A DNA stretch of 64,000 nt from positions 2,294,001 through 2,358,000 of the forward strand of contig NZ_CP046115.1 in the NCBI RefSeq assembly GCF_009707385.1, given 5' to 3'. Shown one piece after another: positions 21,630 through 31,537 of this stretch; position 1 is the first letter of the stretch, and every line of letters begins with the position of its first letter. Both the position numbers and the translations under genes were made by a program. Origin of the DNA: Klebsiella oxytoca (GTDB taxonomy: Bacteria; Pseudomonadota; Gammaproteobacteria; Enterobacterales; Enterobacteriaceae). The notes beneath the pieces were generated by a model, which worked only from the letters and a program-made list of their open reading frames with translations, made no database searches and was not told the DNA's origin.

Positions 21630-22976
21630 ATGAGCCAGAAATTGAAGGTAGTGACTATCGGCGGCGGCAGCAGCTATACCCCGGAATTACTTGAAGGATT
21701 CCTGAAGCGTTATCATGAACTGCCGATCGGTGAACTGTGGCTGGTGGACGTCGCGGAAGGGCAAGAAAAGCTCGATATTATCCACGCCCTGTGCGAACGA
21801 ATGGTAGAAAAAGCCGGCGTCCCGATGAAAGTCTACAAAACCCTCGATCGCCGCACGGCGCTGGAAGGGGCTGACTTTGTCACCACCCAGCTGCGCGTCG
21901 GCCAGCTTAAAGCGCGCGAGAAAGATGAACGTATTCCGCTGAGCTACGGCTATTTGGGCCAGGAAACCAACGGCGCAGGCGGCCTGTTTAAAGGTCTGCG
22001 TACCATTCCGGTTATTTTTGACATCGTAAAAGATGTCCAGGAAGTCTGCCCGAACGCCTGGGTTATCAACTTTACCAACCCGGCGGGGATGGTAACCGAA
22101 GCGGTTTATCGTCATACCGGCTTCAAACGCTTTATCGGCGTGTGCAATATTCCGATTGGTATGAAGATGTTTATCACCGACGTGCTGAAGCTGAGCCCGA
22201 GCGATGAGCTGAATATCGATCTTTTTGGTCTGAATCACCTGGTATTTGTTCGTGATGTGCTGGTTAACGGCGTTTCACGCTTTGACGAGCTGCTTGATGG
22301 CGTAGCGTCAGGCCGTTTAACTGCCAACTCGGTGAAAAATATCTTCGACCTGCCGTTCAGCGAAGGCCTGATTCGTTCGCTACGACTGATCCCATGTTCC
22401 TATCTGCTCTACTACTTCAAGCCAAAAGAGATGCTGGCGATTGAAATGGGCGAGTACTATAAAGGCGGCGCGCGCGCGCAGGTGGTGCAGAAGGTGGAGA
22501 AACAGCTATTTGAGCTGTACAAGGATCCGGATCTCAACGTTAAACCTAAAGAGCTCGAGCAGCGCGGCGGGGCGTATTACTCCGATGCGGCCTGTGAAGT
22601 GATTAACGCTATTTATAATGATAAGCAGGCTGAACATTACGTTAACGTGCCGCACCATGGCCACGTCGATAATATCCCAGCCGACTGGGCGGTAGAGATG
22701 ACCTGTACGCTTGGCCGCGATGGCGCGAAACCAACGCCGCGTATCACTCATTTCGATGAGAAAGTGCTGGGGCTGATTTATACCATCAAAGGCTTTGAAG
22801 TCGCGGCCAGCGAAGCGGCAATCAGCGGTGAACTGGATGATGTTCTGCTGGCGCTTAACCTGAGCCCGCTGATCCACTCCGATCGCGATGCCGAAAAGCT
22901 GGCGCGTGAGATGATCCTCGCGCACGAGCAGTGGCTGCCAAACTTTGCGGCGACTATCGAAAAACTGAAACAGTAA
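21630..22976 (+). CDS. chbF: 6-phospho-beta-glucosidase/monoacetylchitobiose-6-phosphate hydrolase
   Basis: GH4 NAD+- and metal-dependent glycosidase that splits monoacetylchitobiose-6-phosphate after deacetylation by ChbG. The 448-residue protein has the N-terminal dinucleotide-binding GGGSSYTPEL, the FTNPAGMVTEAVYR block and the metal-ligand cysteine in IGVCNIPIGM. The start is ATG after AAGGGAGA. It follows chbR by 135 bp. Confidence 0.96.
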   Translation: MSQKLKVVTIGGGSSYTPELLEGFLKRYHELPIGELWLVDVAEGQEKLDIIHALCERMVEKAGVPMKVYKTLDRRTALEGADFVTTQLRVGQLKAREKDERIPLSYGYLGQETNGAGGLFKGLRTIPVIFDIVKDVQEVCPNAWVINFTNPAGMVTEAVYRHTGFKRFIGVCNIPIGMKMFITDVLKLSPSDELNIDLFGLNHLVFVRDVLVNGVSRFDELLDGVASGRLTANSVKNIFDLPFSEGLIRSLRLIPCSYLLYYFKPKEMLAIEMGEYYKGGARAQVVQKVEKQLFELYKDPDLNVKPKELEQRGGAYYSDAACEVINAIYNDKQAEHYVNVPHHGHVDNIPADWAVEMTCTLGRDGAKPTPRITHFDEKVLGLIYTIKGFEVAASEAAISGELDDVLLALNLSPLIHSDRDAEKLAREMILAHEQWLPNFAATIEKLKQ

Positions 22977-22988
22977 CGGGAGCGGCTC

Positions 22989-23747
22989 ATGGAACGCGTG
23001 TTAATCGTCAATGCCGATGATTATGGCCTCAGTAAGGGGCAAAACTACGGCATTATCGAAGCTTGCAAAAATGGTCTGGTTACCTCTACGACGGCGCTGG
23101 TCAACGGTGCGGCGATTAACCACGCCGCACAGCTGAGCCGCTGCGCGCCCGAGCTGGCGGTGGGGATGCACTTTGTCCTCACCCTGGGCGAGCCGCTATC
23201 GGCGATGCCGGGTTTAACCCGCGAAGGGCGTCTTGGTAAGTGGATTTGGCAGATGGCGGAAGAGGATAGCCTGCCGCTGGACGAAATCGCGCACGAGCTG
23301 GAGTGTCAGTATCAGCGGTTTATTGAGCTGTTTGGCCATGAACCGACGCATATCGACAGCCATCACCATGTGCATATGATTGCGCAGATATATCCCATCG
23401 TGGCGGCGTTTGCCCGCGAGAAGGGCGTGGCGCTGCGTATCGACCGCCACCTGGCGACGCTTTCAGGTCTGGCACAGGATGCCGCGCGCAGCAGCGAAGG
23501 CTTTACCAGCGAGTTTTACGGTGAAGCGGTTTCAGAAGTGCTGTTCCTGCAAACGCTCGATGCCTCGATCCAGCGCGAAGAAAAATCGCTGGAGGTCATG
23601 TGCCATCCGGCGTTCGTAGATAACACGATTATGGGCAGCGCCTATTGCTATCCGCGTCTGACCGAACTGGATGTGCTCACCTCTGAGTCGTTAAAATATG
23701 CGATAGCCGAGCGAGGCTACCGGCTCGGAACCTATCGCGATGTGTGA
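22989..23747 (+). CDS. chbG: Chitooligosaccharide deacetylase ChbG
   Basis: YdjC-family deacetylase that removes one acetyl group from diacetylchitobiose-6-phosphate, a step needed for both induction and growth on chitobiose. The 252-residue protein keeps the metal-binding [21 protein letters not shown] and [10 protein letters not shown] motifs. It starts 12 bp after chbF with GGAG upstream and ends the operon just before a terminator. Confidence 0.95.
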   Translation: MERVLIVNADDYGLSKGQNYGIIEACKNGLVTSTTALVNGAAINHAAQLSRCAPELAVGMHFVLTLGEPLSAMPGLTREGRLGKWIWQMAEEDSLPLDEIAHELECQYQRFIELFGHEPTHIDSHHHVHMIAQIYPIVAAFAREKGVALRIDRHLATLSGLAQDAARSSEGFTSEFYGEAVSEVLFLQTLDASIQREEKSLEVMCHPAFVDNTIMGSAYCYPRLTELDVLTSESLKYAIAERGYRLGTYRDV

Positions 23748-23753
23748 CAGTCA

Positions 23754-23785
23754 GAAAAGCCCGGCATTGCTGCCGGGTTTTTTTT
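23754..23785. terminator. Shared chb/katE terminator
   Basis: CCCGGCA/TGCCGGG with a four-base loop is followed on the plus strand by eight T. On the minus strand an A-rich lead turns into TTTTCTGA, so it can also serve katE, which converges here. Confidence 0.88.
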
Positions 23786-26042
23786 ACGCCGGAATCGCCG
23801 CGATTTTGGCGCTCCTTGACCACACCCGATGCGCTGCCATCAGGGTAATCAGTTCATCCATTGATTTGCTATTTACCGCATCCGTCTCGACAATGCCTTC
23901 TTCACCTTTGCTGGCAACCTGAAGCTGGGTTTTACACTGGCGGGCATCGCCTGCCAGCAGAATCGGCTTCAGATGTTTGTAGGCTTCCAGCAGGTAATAA
24001 TGGAAATCACCGTTGTTGCTCTGGCTTTGCAGGTCGCCACCGGGAATGATGACCGCATCTACGGTTAATGATGGCGAACCGGCAAAGGTTCCGGCAATCG
24101 GCAGGGCCGTACCATCGTCGGCCTTCACCTCACCCATACGGGAGTAAAGCAGTTTGGCATGAACGCCGTGTGCCTTAAGCGCCTTCAGCAACGCCAGCAG
24201 CTCTTTCGCCACTGGACGATCGTTGAGCAGTACCGCGACCACCCGGCCTTTAACATCACCGCTGGGCAGGGCATACAGGCTCAGCGTAGGATCCTTTTTC
24301 AGGCCGTTGACGTCCGGCGGCGGCGTGATGTTGCGCTGCTCTTTGGTAAGCTCAATGCCAAGATTCTTACCCACGGCCTGAGCAAGCTGCAGATCGATAT
24401 GCGCCAGCTGATCCACGACTCGTTCACGGATCCACTCCCTGACGACTTTACTCAGTTCGAAACTAAAACCGTCGATAATATGCTGCTGCTCAATAGGCGT
24501 CTGGCTGCGCCAGAACAGCAGGGGGTGAGAGTAATACTCGCCAAATGAGGGGCTGCGCTGGCGAATTTTTTCACCATCCACCCGTTCGGCATAAGACTCA
24601 AAGCCGCCGCCTTTGGCTGCCGGCGGCGTTTCCCGCGGCCAGTTATTATTAATGGAGTTCGGCTCATAGTTGGCCGGATTGGTATCAATATCCATCCGGT
24701 GCATGCCGTCTCGCTGGAAATTATGATATGGACAGGTGGGTTTATTGATTGGGATCTCATGGAAATTAGGCCCGCCGAGGCGGCTAATCTGCGTATCGGT
24801 GTAGGAGAATAACCGGCCCTGCAGCAGCGGGTCGTTGCTGAAATCTATCCCCGGGACGATATGGCCGGGATGAAATGCCGCCTGTTCGTTTTCGGCGAAG
24901 AAATTGTCCGGGTTGCGATTGAGGACCATTTTACCGACCCGCTGAACCGGAACCAGCGCTTCCGGGATAAGCTTGGTGGGATCCAGTATATCGAAATCAA
25001 AGGCGAACTCATCTTCCTCCGGTATCAGCTGTAATCCCAGCTCGTACTCAGGATAATCTCCGGCTTCAATAGCTTCCCATAAATCACGACGATGGAAATC
25101 GGGATCGCGGCCGGTCAGCTTTTGTGACTCGTCCCAAACCAGAGACGCCTTGCCAGCGACCGGCTTCCAGTGGAAACGTACGAAGGTGGCTTTACCTTCG
25201 GCGTTGATCAGGCGAAAGGTGTGGATGCCGAAACCTTCCATCGTACGATAGCTGCGGGGCAGGCCGCGGTCGGACATTGCCCACATGACGTTATGCAGCG
25301 TTTCCGGCTGTAGGGAAATATAGTCCCAGAAAGTGTCGTGCGCGCTTTGCCCCTGCGGAACTGCCCAGTGCGGTTCAGGTTTCACCGCGTGGACGAAATC
25401 AGGGAATTTGATCGCATCCTGAATAAAAAAGATTGGCGTGTTGTTGCCGACGAGGTCAAAAATTCCCTCATCGGTGTAAAACTTGGTGGCAAAGCCGCGG
25501 ATATCGCGCACCGTATCGGCGGAGCCAGCGCCGCCCTGAACCGTTGAGAAACGGACAAATACCGGCGTTTTTTTCTTCGGGTCGGTGAGAAAATCCGCTT
25601 TGGTGATGTCGCTTAAATCGCTATATGCCTGGAAATATCCATGCGCGGCGGAGCCACGGGCATGAACGATCCTCTCCGGAATGCGCTCATGGTCAAAGTG
25701 CGTTATTTTCTCGCGCAGGATAAAATCTTCCAGCAGCGTTGGCCCGCGTTTACCCGCTCGCAGCGAGTTCTGATCGTCAGAAATGCGAACGCCCTGATTG
25801 GTTGTGAGCGCAGAATCCTCCCCGCCTTTGCGGTATTTCGCAAGAGCATCAAGCTTTTCGCTATCCGTATCCGGGGCTTTCATGCTGCCCGGCGAGGTAG
25901 GTTCTTCACCTGGGGCGGTTGGCTGAGGTGTCGGTTTCCAGTTCTGATCTGCGGGGGCCAGATCACCCAGACCTGGTTTTGCTTGTCGCTCGTCGTGTAC
26001 CGGTGACTGATGGGTGAGTGGTTTATGGTGTTTATCTGACAT
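23784..26042 (-). CDS. katE: Catalase HPII
   Basis: Large-subunit monofunctional haem catalase, known as RpoS-controlled in E. coli. The 752 residues comprise a low-complexity N-terminal arm, the catalase core with the distal histidine in [14 protein letters not shown], the asparagine in VGNNTPIFF, the proximal tyrosine in [15 protein letters not shown], and a C-terminal flavodoxin/DJ-1-like domain ([14 protein letters not shown]). The ATG at 26042 follows AGGAGC. It is divergent from cedA. Confidence 0.97.
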   Translation of the reverse strand: MSDKHHKPLTHQSPVHDERQAKPGLGDLAPADQNWKPTPQPTAPGEEPTSPGSMKAPDTDSEKLDALAKYRKGGEDSALTTNQGVRISDDQNSLRAGKRGPTLLEDFILREKITHFDHERIPERIVHARGSAAHGYFQAYSDLSDITKADFLTDPKKKTPVFVRFSTVQGGAGSADTVRDIRGFATKFYTDEGIFDLVGNNTPIFFIQDAIKFPDFVHAVKPEPHWAVPQGQSAHDTFWDYISLQPETLHNVMWAMSDRGLPRSYRTMEGFGIHTFRLINAEGKATFVRFHWKPVAGKASLVWDESQKLTGRDPDFHRRDLWEAIEAGDYPEYELGLQLIPEEDEFAFDFDILDPTKLIPEALVPVQRVGKMVLNRNPDNFFAENEQAAFHPGHIVPGIDFSNDPLLQGRLFSYTDTQISRLGGPNFHEIPINKPTCPYHNFQRDGMHRMDIDTNPANYEPNSINNNWPRETPPAAKGGGFESYAERVDGEKIRQRSPSFGEYYSHPLLFWRSQTPIEQQHIIDGFSFELSKVVREWIRERVVDQLAHIDLQLAQAVGKNLGIELTKEQRNITPPPDVNGLKKDPTLSLYALPSGDVKGRVVAVLLNDRPVAKELLALLKALKAHGVHAKLLYSRMGEVKADDGTALPIAGTFAGSPSLTVDAVIIPGGDLQSQSNNGDFHYYLLEAYKHLKPILLAGDARQCKTQLQVASKGEEGIVETDAVNSKSMDELITLMAAHRVWSRSAKIAAIPA

Positions 26043-26238
26043 TGCTCGCTCCTGCTTTCATTACAGAAAATGGTCGTTGCTAAACCAAAACCCTTCTAAT
26101 TGTAGAACAATATTCTAATAACTTTTTTTTCCAGGATTTTTACCCGTGTGGAGGGGCAAGCAGGGGGCGACGGAAGGGGGCTATTTCGGCTATGATAAGG
26201 GTTTCTGTTTCCCGCTTTGTTTAGTGAATTTATTTGTG

Positions 26239-26478
26239 ATGAAACCACTTCGCCAACAAAATCGTCAAATCATTAGCTACGTGCCGCGAGTGGAGCCTGC
26301 GCCGCCGGAACACGCCGTCAAAATGGATGGTTTTCGCGATGTCTGGGTTCTGCGCGGTAAATACGTTGCCTTTGTGCTGATGGATGAACATTTCCGCCGT
26401 TCCCCGCCGTTTAACGTACCGGAAGCGGCGCAGCGCTGGGCGACGCAAATGAGGCAGGAAGGCGAAATCGACGCCTGA
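26239..26478 (+). CDS. cedA: Cell division activator CedA
   Basis: Small basic DNA-binding protein originally described as restoring division in over-initiating dnaA mutants. The 79-residue product MKPLRQQNRQIISYVPRVEP is close to the 80-residue E. coli protein. The start is ATG at 26239; an in-frame GTG immediately precedes it. No strong ribosome site is visible. Longer upstream extensions of the frame are not conserved. It is divergent from katE and followed by a terminator. Confidence 0.9.
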   Translation: MKPLRQQNRQIISYVPRVEPAPPEHAVKMDGFRDVWVLRGKYVAFVLMDEHFRRSPPFNVPEAAQRWATQMRQEGEIDA

Positions 26479-26492
26479 TGGCGCAGGGAAAT

Positions 26493-26522
26493 AAAAAACC
26501 GCTGAATAATCAGCGGTTTTTT
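26493..26522. terminator. Bidirectional cedA/tcyP terminator
   Basis: AAAAAACCGCTG-AATAAT-CAGCGGTTTTTT is symmetric and lies between the convergent cedA and tcyP. Confidence 0.92.
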
Positions 26523-26551
26523 GTCTTTAACGGCGCAAAGAATTTAGCTGC

Positions 26552-27943
26552 TTAGCGGTGCGCCAGCTCCGCGTCTTCTTCACTATCGAGAATGGTTTTG
26601 TCGGTCTGACGCAGCCACTGGCTGGTCAGGGTACCGGCGGTCATCGAACCGCTAACGTTCAGCGCAGTACGCCCCATGTCGATCAGCGGCTCAACCGAAA
26701 TTAACAGCGCTACCAGCGTGACCGGCAGCCCCATTGCTGGCAGGACGATCAGGGCGGCAAAGGTCGCGCCGCCGCCCACGCCCGCCACGCCGGCGGAGCT
26801 GACGGTAACGATGCCCACCAGCGTTGCAATCCACAGCGGGTCGAGCGGGTTGATACCAACGGTCGGAGCAACCATCACCGCCAGCATCGCCGGGTAAAGG
26901 CCCGCGCAGCCGTTTTGCCCGATGGTGGCGCCGAACGATGCGGAGAAGCTGGCAATGGATTCCGGTACGCCCAGACGACGGGTTTGTGCTTCCACATTCA
27001 GCGGAATTGACGCCGCGCTGGAGCGGCTGGTAAAGGCGAAAGTCAGCACCGGCCACACTTTGCGGAAGTACTTCAGCGGGCTCACTCCGTTGACCGCCAG
27101 CAGCAGACCGTGCACCACGAACATGATGCCCAGACCAATATAGGAAGCGATAACAAAGCTACCAAGTTTGATAATGTCCTGCAGGTTAGAGCCTGCAACC
27201 ACCTTGGTCATCAGCGCCAGCACCCCGTAAGGAGTTAACTGCATCACCAGACGTACCAGCTTCATCACCCAGCTTTGCAGCGTATCGATGGCGGAGAGAA
27301 CGCGCTGGCCTTTGGCGACATCATCTTTCAGCAGCTTCAGCGCCGCGACGCCGAGGAAGGCCGCGAAGATCACCACGCTGATAATCGACGTCGGGTTCGC
27401 GCCGGTCAGATCGGCAAACGGATTTTTCGGCACGAAAGAGAGGATCAGCTGTGGGACGCTCAGGTCTGCGACTTTACCAGCATAATTGCTCTGAATGGCG
27501 TTAAGGCGGGCAGTTTCCGCGTTGCCCTGAACCAGACCTTCGGCAGTCAGGCCAAACATATTGGTCACCAGCACCCCCACCAGAGCCGCAATCAGCGTGG
27601 TGAACAGCAGGGTACCGATACTGAGGAAGCTAATTTTGCCCAACTGCGAAGCATTGTGCAGGCGTGCCACCGCGCTCAGAATAGAGGCGAAAACCAGCGG
27701 CATGACAATCATCTGCAGTAGCTGGACATAACCGTTACCGACAATATTGAACCACTGGATAGAATCCTTCAGCACCTGGCTGTCGGAGCCATAGATAAGC
27801 TGCAGCGCCAGGCCGAAAATAACGCCAATAACCAGACCGACCAGCACTTTTTTTGCGAGGCTCCACTGCTTATGGCGGGTTTGCGCCAACGCCAACAGTA
27901 AAACCGCGAACACAACAACGTTCGCTATTAATGGAAAGTTCAT
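26552..27943 (-). CDS. tcyP: L-cystine/cation symporter TcyP
   Basis: Inner-membrane cystine transporter of the dicarboxylate/amino acid:cation symporter family (YdjN). It is the main importer of cystine as sulfur source and belongs to the CysB regulon in E. coli. The start is the ATG at 27943 after AGGAG, giving 463 residues; 13 codons upstream are extra. The family motifs [17 protein letters not shown], the serine-rich hairpin FTSRSSAAS and the [16 protein letters not shown] loop are intact. It appears monocistronic. Confidence 0.95.
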   Translation of the reverse strand: MNFPLIANVVVFAVLLLALAQTRHKQWSLAKKVLVGLVIGVIFGLALQLIYGSDSQVLKDSIQWFNIVGNGYVQLLQMIVMPLVFASILSAVARLHNASQLGKISFLSIGTLLFTTLIAALVGVLVTNMFGLTAEGLVQGNAETARLNAIQSNYAGKVADLSVPQLILSFVPKNPFADLTGANPTSIISVVIFAAFLGVAALKLLKDDVAKGQRVLSAIDTLQSWVMKLVRLVMQLTPYGVLALMTKVVAGSNLQDIIKLGSFVIASYIGLGIMFVVHGLLLAVNGVSPLKYFRKVWPVLTFAFTSRSSAASIPLNVEAQTRRLGVPESIASFSASFGATIGQNGCAGLYPAMLAVMVAPTVGINPLDPLWIATLVGIVTVSSAGVAGVGGGATFAALIVLPAMGLPVTLVALLISVEPLIDMGRTALNVSGSMTAGTLTSQWLRQTDKTILDSEEDAELAHR

Positions 27944-28077
27944 CCCCGTTCTCCTGATATCTTTTATAACCGGGTTGGTCAATAACCAACTCTTATAACG
28001 GCAAGGGTAGCAGAAGGCGTAATTCGTTACTTATATTCAAATGGAATTGATTATAACTAATTGAATAATTCGCTGGT

Positions 28078-28668
28078 TTATCGTCCAGTCTGGTGACTAA
28101 TAAAGCGATTAAAGGTGGTTTGCAGGGAGTTAATCATGTCGGATGACCAGCGAACGGCGCTGTTTTCAGCAACGTTTTGCGGCATCCACACGGCATAGAT
28201 GAACAGCGCCATACACAGCGCGCGCTCCAGCTGATTGCCTTTGCGCGGCGCGAGGAGGGGCAGACGAAAACGCCAGCGGCAGGGCCAGAGCAGAGGCACG
28301 CCGGCCGGAGTCAGCATATCGGCGAGAATATGGCTGAGGTATCCAAGCACCAGGCCCTGAACCGCATCGGCCGGGACTATCCAGCTTTCCGGGACTTTCA
28401 ACGAGAAGATTGCCACCGCGCCGAAGACCACCAGCAGGCTGTGGGTGAAGCCGCGATGGCCGAAGGCGCGCGCAATTGGTTTGGATATCCAGCTTAATCG
28501 CTGGCCAAGAAATGACTTTGGGTGATCGATATCCGGAAGCAGACAGGTCAGGATGGCGGAAGGAACAATATGCCACCAGTCGCCCTGGGCCAGAACGGGC
28601 GTTAATTCTGCATTTTTCGCAAATACCGCACAGGCGATAGAGAAGAGGAGGTGGCCTTCCGCCGTCAT
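28078..28668 (-). CDS. ydjM: SOS-induced inner membrane hydrolase-like protein YdjM
   Basis: Member of the YdjM/LexA-regulated membrane-bound metal-dependent hydrolase family (DUF457). The 196-residue product has HLLFSIACAVF, LPDIDHPKSFLGQRLSWIS and the histidine-rich GHRGFTHS motif that suggests metal binding. Several membrane segments are visible. The ATG at 28668 is preferred to a GTG at 28677 because AGGGTG then has normal spacing. Two LexA boxes overlap its promoter. Biochemical role unknown. Confidence 0.93.
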   Translation of the reverse strand: MTAEGHLLFSIACAVFAKNAELTPVLAQGDWWHIVPSAILTCLLPDIDHPKSFLGQRLSWISKPIARAFGHRGFTHSLLVVFGAVAIFSLKVPESWIVPADAVQGLVLGYLSHILADMLTPAGVPLLWPCRWRFRLPLLAPRKGNQLERALCMALFIYAVWMPQNVAENSAVRWSSDMINSLQTTFNRFISHQTGR

Positions 28669-28683
28669 GATAAACACCCTAAA

Positions 28684-28699
28684 CTGTCAATTCATACAG
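28684..28699 (-). promoter_or_regulatory. LexA box 1 of ydjM
   Basis: CTGTCAATTCATACAG is CTG-N10-CAG, 15 bp upstream of the ydjM ATG. E. coli ydjM is a known SOS gene. Confidence 0.85.
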
Positions 28700-28719
28700 T
28701 ATAGGGTTTTTATACAGTG
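28700..28719 (-). promoter_or_regulatory. LexA box 2 of ydjM (imperfect)
   Basis: On the minus strand CACTGTATAAAAACCCTATA keeps one perfect half-site (CTG) and a degenerate second half. It directly abuts box 1. A two-box arrangement of this kind is known for E. coli ydjM. Confidence 0.65.
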
Positions 28720-28759
28720 TGCGGAAGAGGTGACGGTGTAACTCTTTGTCACAAACCCG

Positions 28760-29521
28760 TCAGCGGGCCAGCCAGCCGCCATCTACCGCCAGGGTATAGC
28801 CGCTAATGTAATCCGCCGCAGCGGAAGCCAGAAACACCACCGGGCCTTGCAAATCTTCAGGAACCCCCCAGCGCCCGGCCGGAATACGGTCGAGAATCTC
28901 TTTGCTTCGTTCGGCGTCGTCGCGCAGCTGCCGGGTGTTATTGGTGGCCATATATCCCGGTGCGATAGCGTTGACGTTAATGCGATGCCCCGCCCATTCG
29001 TTGGCCAGCAGGCGGGTGATGCCTAACACGCCGCTTTTTGACGCGGTGTATGACGGCACCCGGATACCGCCCTGAAAGGAGAGCATTGAGGCAATGTTAA
29101 CGATTTTTCCGCCGTCGCCCTGCTTAATAAACTGCCTGGCAACCGCTTGTGAGAGAAAGAATACCGATTTCAGATTCAGATTGAGAACGTCGTCCCAATC
29201 TTTTTCTGAAAAATCGAGCGCGTCGGCGCGACGGATGGTTCCGGCATTGTTGACCAGGATGTCGACCCGGCCCATGGCAGCAACGACCTGGGTCACAATG
29301 CTATCAATCTCATCCTGACGGCTCAGGTCGGCCTGAATGGCGGTAAAGCGTCGGCCCAGAGCCTGAACCTTTTCTGCCGTATCATGGGGGATCCGGCGGT
29401 TAACGCCGACAATATCGCAACCCGCCTGCGCAAGGCCTAAAGTCATTCCCTGGCCCAGCCCGGTATCACAACCCGTTACGATAGCGACCTTGCCCGTAAG
29501 GTCAAAGGCGTTCAGTACCAT
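28760..29521 (-). CDS. kduD: KduD-type 2-dehydro-3-deoxy-D-gluconate dehydrogenase (SDR family)
   Basis: Short-chain dehydrogenase close to E. coli KduD, which interconverts 2-dehydro-3-deoxygluconate and its 2,5-diketo form in hexuronate and pectin catabolism. The 253-residue frame has the nucleotide-binding TGCDTGLGQGM, the NNAGTIRR motif, Ser of NIASMLSF and the catalytic YTASKSG, and ends with DGGWLAR as in KduD. The ATG at 29521 is chosen over a GTG two codons upstream on ribosome-site spacing. No kduI or transporter lies nearby, so the in vivo substrate is uncertain. Confidence 0.78.
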   Translation of the reverse strand: MVLNAFDLTGKVAIVTGCDTGLGQGMTLGLAQAGCDIVGVNRRIPHDTAEKVQALGRRFTAIQADLSRQDEIDSIVTQVVAAMGRVDILVNNAGTIRRADALDFSEKDWDDVLNLNLKSVFFLSQAVARQFIKQGDGGKIVNIASMLSFQGGIRVPSYTASKSGVLGITRLLANEWAGHRINVNAIAPGYMATNNTRQLRDDAERSKEILDRIPAGRWGVPEDLQGPVVFLASAAADYISGYTLAVDGGWLAR

Positions 29522-29629
29522 ATGCACCTCTGTTGGTTGATTTCATGCGTCAAATAACGCCGCAGAGATAAGCATAGAGGGCGAACGAGGAAAAAACAAA
29601 TAAAAATGAAACGTTGTTTTATTTTTATT

Positions 29630-29660
29630 GATGATGGGATAAGAATACTTTCCCATCATC
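29630..29660. other. Perfect inverted repeat downstream of hxpB
   Basis: GATGATGGGA/TCCCATCATC forms a 10-bp stem with an 11-base loop, 10 bp after the hxpB stop. No T run follows on the minus strand. It may end or protect the hxpB transcript. Confidence 0.55.
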
Positions 29661-29670
29661 ACCGGCGGCT

Positions 29671-30339
29671 TTAGCCAGTCAGGTCGCTCAGGGTCAGGGA
29701 TTCCAGCGTCGCGAGCTTCACGTCGGCCAGTACAAAGCGCGGGTCATGGCTATTTTCTGCTTGAGGGACGACGATAGAACGCATTCGCGCCGCTTTGCTG
29801 GCAATCATGCCGTTAACGGAGTCTTCCAGCGCTACGCAGTTCATCGGGTTGACGCCGAGTTTAGCCGCACAGTCGAGATAAACCTGCGGATGCGGTTTGC
29901 TGAACGGCAGCATTTCGGCAGAGGCGAGAGCGTCAAACTGATCGCGTAGTTCAAACATGGCGAGGACTTTTTCCAGCATTCGCAGCGGCGACGCCGACGC
30001 CAGGCCGATTTTCAGCCCCCGGGCTTTACACATCGCTACCGCTTCACGAGCGCCTGGCAGGAGGGGACGCGCCTCTTCAACCAGCTGAATGGCGCGGTTG
30101 ATAATCCGGGCGGTGACTTCGGCGCGATCCGGGCCTTGCCACGGCTGCTGGGCAAACCACAGGTCGACGACTAAATCGATGCGCAGCCCCAGAATATCGG
30201 GCATTTCATCGCGGCGGCTGGTGTCTACCCCAAGGCTTGCAATCACCTCCAGCTCTGCCTTATCCCATAGCGGTTCGGAATCAATCAGTAATCCATCCAT
30301 ATCAAAAATCGCGGCGTGAATCTGGCGCCTGGCTGACAT
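29671..30339 (-). CDS. hxpB: HAD-family hexitol phosphatase HxpB
   Basis: Cytosolic HAD-superfamily phosphatase (YniC), known to hydrolyse sugar phosphates such as 2-deoxyglucose-6-phosphate and hexitol phosphates. Motif I is IFDMDGLLIDSEP at residues 9-21, motif II is LASASP, and motif III/IV is ALEDSVNGMIASKAA. The start is the ATG at 30339 after AGGAGAGG, giving the E. coli length of 222 residues. It is divergent from yniB. Confidence 0.94.
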   Translation of the reverse strand: MSARRQIHAAIFDMDGLLIDSEPLWDKAELEVIASLGVDTSRRDEMPDILGLRIDLVVDLWFAQQPWQGPDRAEVTARIINRAIQLVEEARPLLPGAREAVAMCKARGLKIGLASASPLRMLEKVLAMFELRDQFDALASAEMLPFSKPHPQVYLDCAAKLGVNPMNCVALEDSVNGMIASKAARMRSIVVPQAENSHDPRFVLADVKLATLESLTLSDLTG

Positions 30340-30469
30340 AAGTCCCTCTCCTGTAGCGTAAGTAGATAACGAATCGGCACTCATGGTATATCATACCGCG
30401 CATTATTGGGCGAAATTCGCTGACGAAGGTAGACTTAGAATGAATCAGGCGTCTTAACAAGGGGAACCC

Positions 30470-31006
30470 ATGACGTATCAACAAGCTGGACGCATTGCAG
30501 TACTTAAACGTATTTTGGGGTGGGTAGTCTTTATCCCGGCAGTTATCTCGACGCTGATTTCCGTGCTGAAGTTTATGTACGAGCACAGTGAGAAAAAACC
30601 AGGCATCGACGCGGTGATGATGGATTTTGCCCACGTGATGATCGAGATGATGCGCTTTAATACGCCGTTCCTGAATTTCTTCTGGTACAACTCGCCGCTG
30701 CCGGACTTTAAGCACGGTATGAATATCGGCTTCTGGATTATCTATATTCTGGTGTTCGTCGGCATGGCGCTCCAGGCGTCCGGGGCGCGAATGGGACGTC
30801 AGGCGAAATTTCTGCGCGAAGGCGTCGAGGATCAGCTGATTCTGGAGCAGGCCAAAGGGGCGGATGGGCTAACGCGTGAGCAAATATCCGAACGCGTTGT
30901 GGTGCCGCGTCATACTATCCTGGTGCAATATTTCCCGCTATACGTACTGCCGGTCATTATTATTGTGCTGGGCTACTTCTTCTTTTCCTTGCTCGGTTTT
31001 CTGTAA
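30470..31006 (+). CDS. yniB: Inner membrane protein YniB
   Basis: Conserved enterobacterial membrane protein of unknown function, 178 residues as in E. coli. Hydrophobic segments lie near residues 16-36, 86-103 and 153-175; the last is VLPVIIIVLGYFFFSLLGF. The start is ATG after AAGGGGA. It is divergent from hxpB and convergent with yciA. Confidence 0.92.
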   Translation: MTYQQAGRIAVLKRILGWVVFIPAVISTLISVLKFMYEHSEKKPGIDAVMMDFAHVMIEMMRFNTPFLNFFWYNSPLPDFKHGMNIGFWIIYILVFVGMALQASGARMGRQAKFLREGVEDQLILEQAKGADGLTREQISERVVVPRHTILVQYFPLYVLPVIIIVLGYFFFSLLGFL

Positions 31007-31011
31007 ACGAT

Positions 31012-31034
31012 CGGCCCGGGAGCGCCGGGCCGTC
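31012..31034. terminator. yniB/yciA intergenic stem-loop
   Basis: CGGCCCGG/CCGGGCCG can form a GC-rich stem between the two convergent stop codons. There is no T run, so termination efficiency is uncertain. Confidence 0.5.
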
Positions 31035-31038
31035 TGAA

Positions 31039-31437
31039 CTACAGTGCCGGCAGCGCCCGCGGTTTACCCTGATTATCCACCGCCACGTAGATAAACAGCG
31101 CTTCGGTTGCCTTGTAGCGCTGACCGATGGGCTCAGACGATACTTTCTTTACCCATACTTCCATATTGATGGTAATTGAGGTGTTGCCGCGCTTTACGCA
31201 GTCGGCGTAGCAGCACACCACATCGCCGACCGCCACCGGGCGTAAAAAGGTCATGCCGTCAACGCGTACGGTCACCACGCGGCCATGGGCAACTTCTTTG
31301 GCCATAATCGCTCCGCCGATATCCATCTGCGACATCAGCCAGCCGCCAAAAATATCGCCGTTAGCATTCGTGTCCGCCGGCATCGCCAGGGTGCGTAAAA
31401 CCAATTCGCCCTTCGGCGCGAGATCTGTTGTTGTCAT
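31039..31437 (-). CDS. yciA: Acyl-CoA thioesterase YciA
   Basis: Hotdog-fold acyl-CoA thioesterase with broad substrate range. The start is the ATG at 31437 (MTTTDLAPKGELVLRT), giving 132 residues as in E. coli. The motif ADTNANGDIFGGWLMSQMD contains the catalytic-site Asp, and GRVVTVRVDGMTFLRPV follows. In E. coli it neighbours yciB; here a TonB receptor gene lies between them. Confidence 0.95.
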   Translation of the reverse strand: MTTTDLAPKGELVLRTLAMPADTNANGDIFGGWLMSQMDIGGAIMAKEVAHGRVVTVRVDGMTFLRPVAVGDVVCCYADCVKRGNTSITINMEVWVKKVSSEPIGQRYKATEALFIYVAVDNQGKPRALPAL

Positions 31438-31509
31438 TCTATACTCGGGACTAGTCAAAGATGATCGGGCGCGATGCTACTATGAAAACGGCGTCGAGAA
31501 AATAGGGGA

Positions 31510-31532
31510 AGACGCCCGCCTGCGCGGGCGTG
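31510..31532 (-). terminator. Terminator of the TonB-dependent receptor gene
   Basis: On the minus strand ACGCCCGC/GCGGGCGT (four-base loop) is followed by CTTCCCCTATTTT. The T run is weak. Confidence 0.55.
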
Positions 31533-31537
31533 AGGGT

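Noticed and set aside
23861..25547. Several open frames on the plus strand antisense to katE.
   Set aside because: They lie in the shadow of a high-GC conserved gene, have no ribosome sites and give Arg/Gly-rich products.
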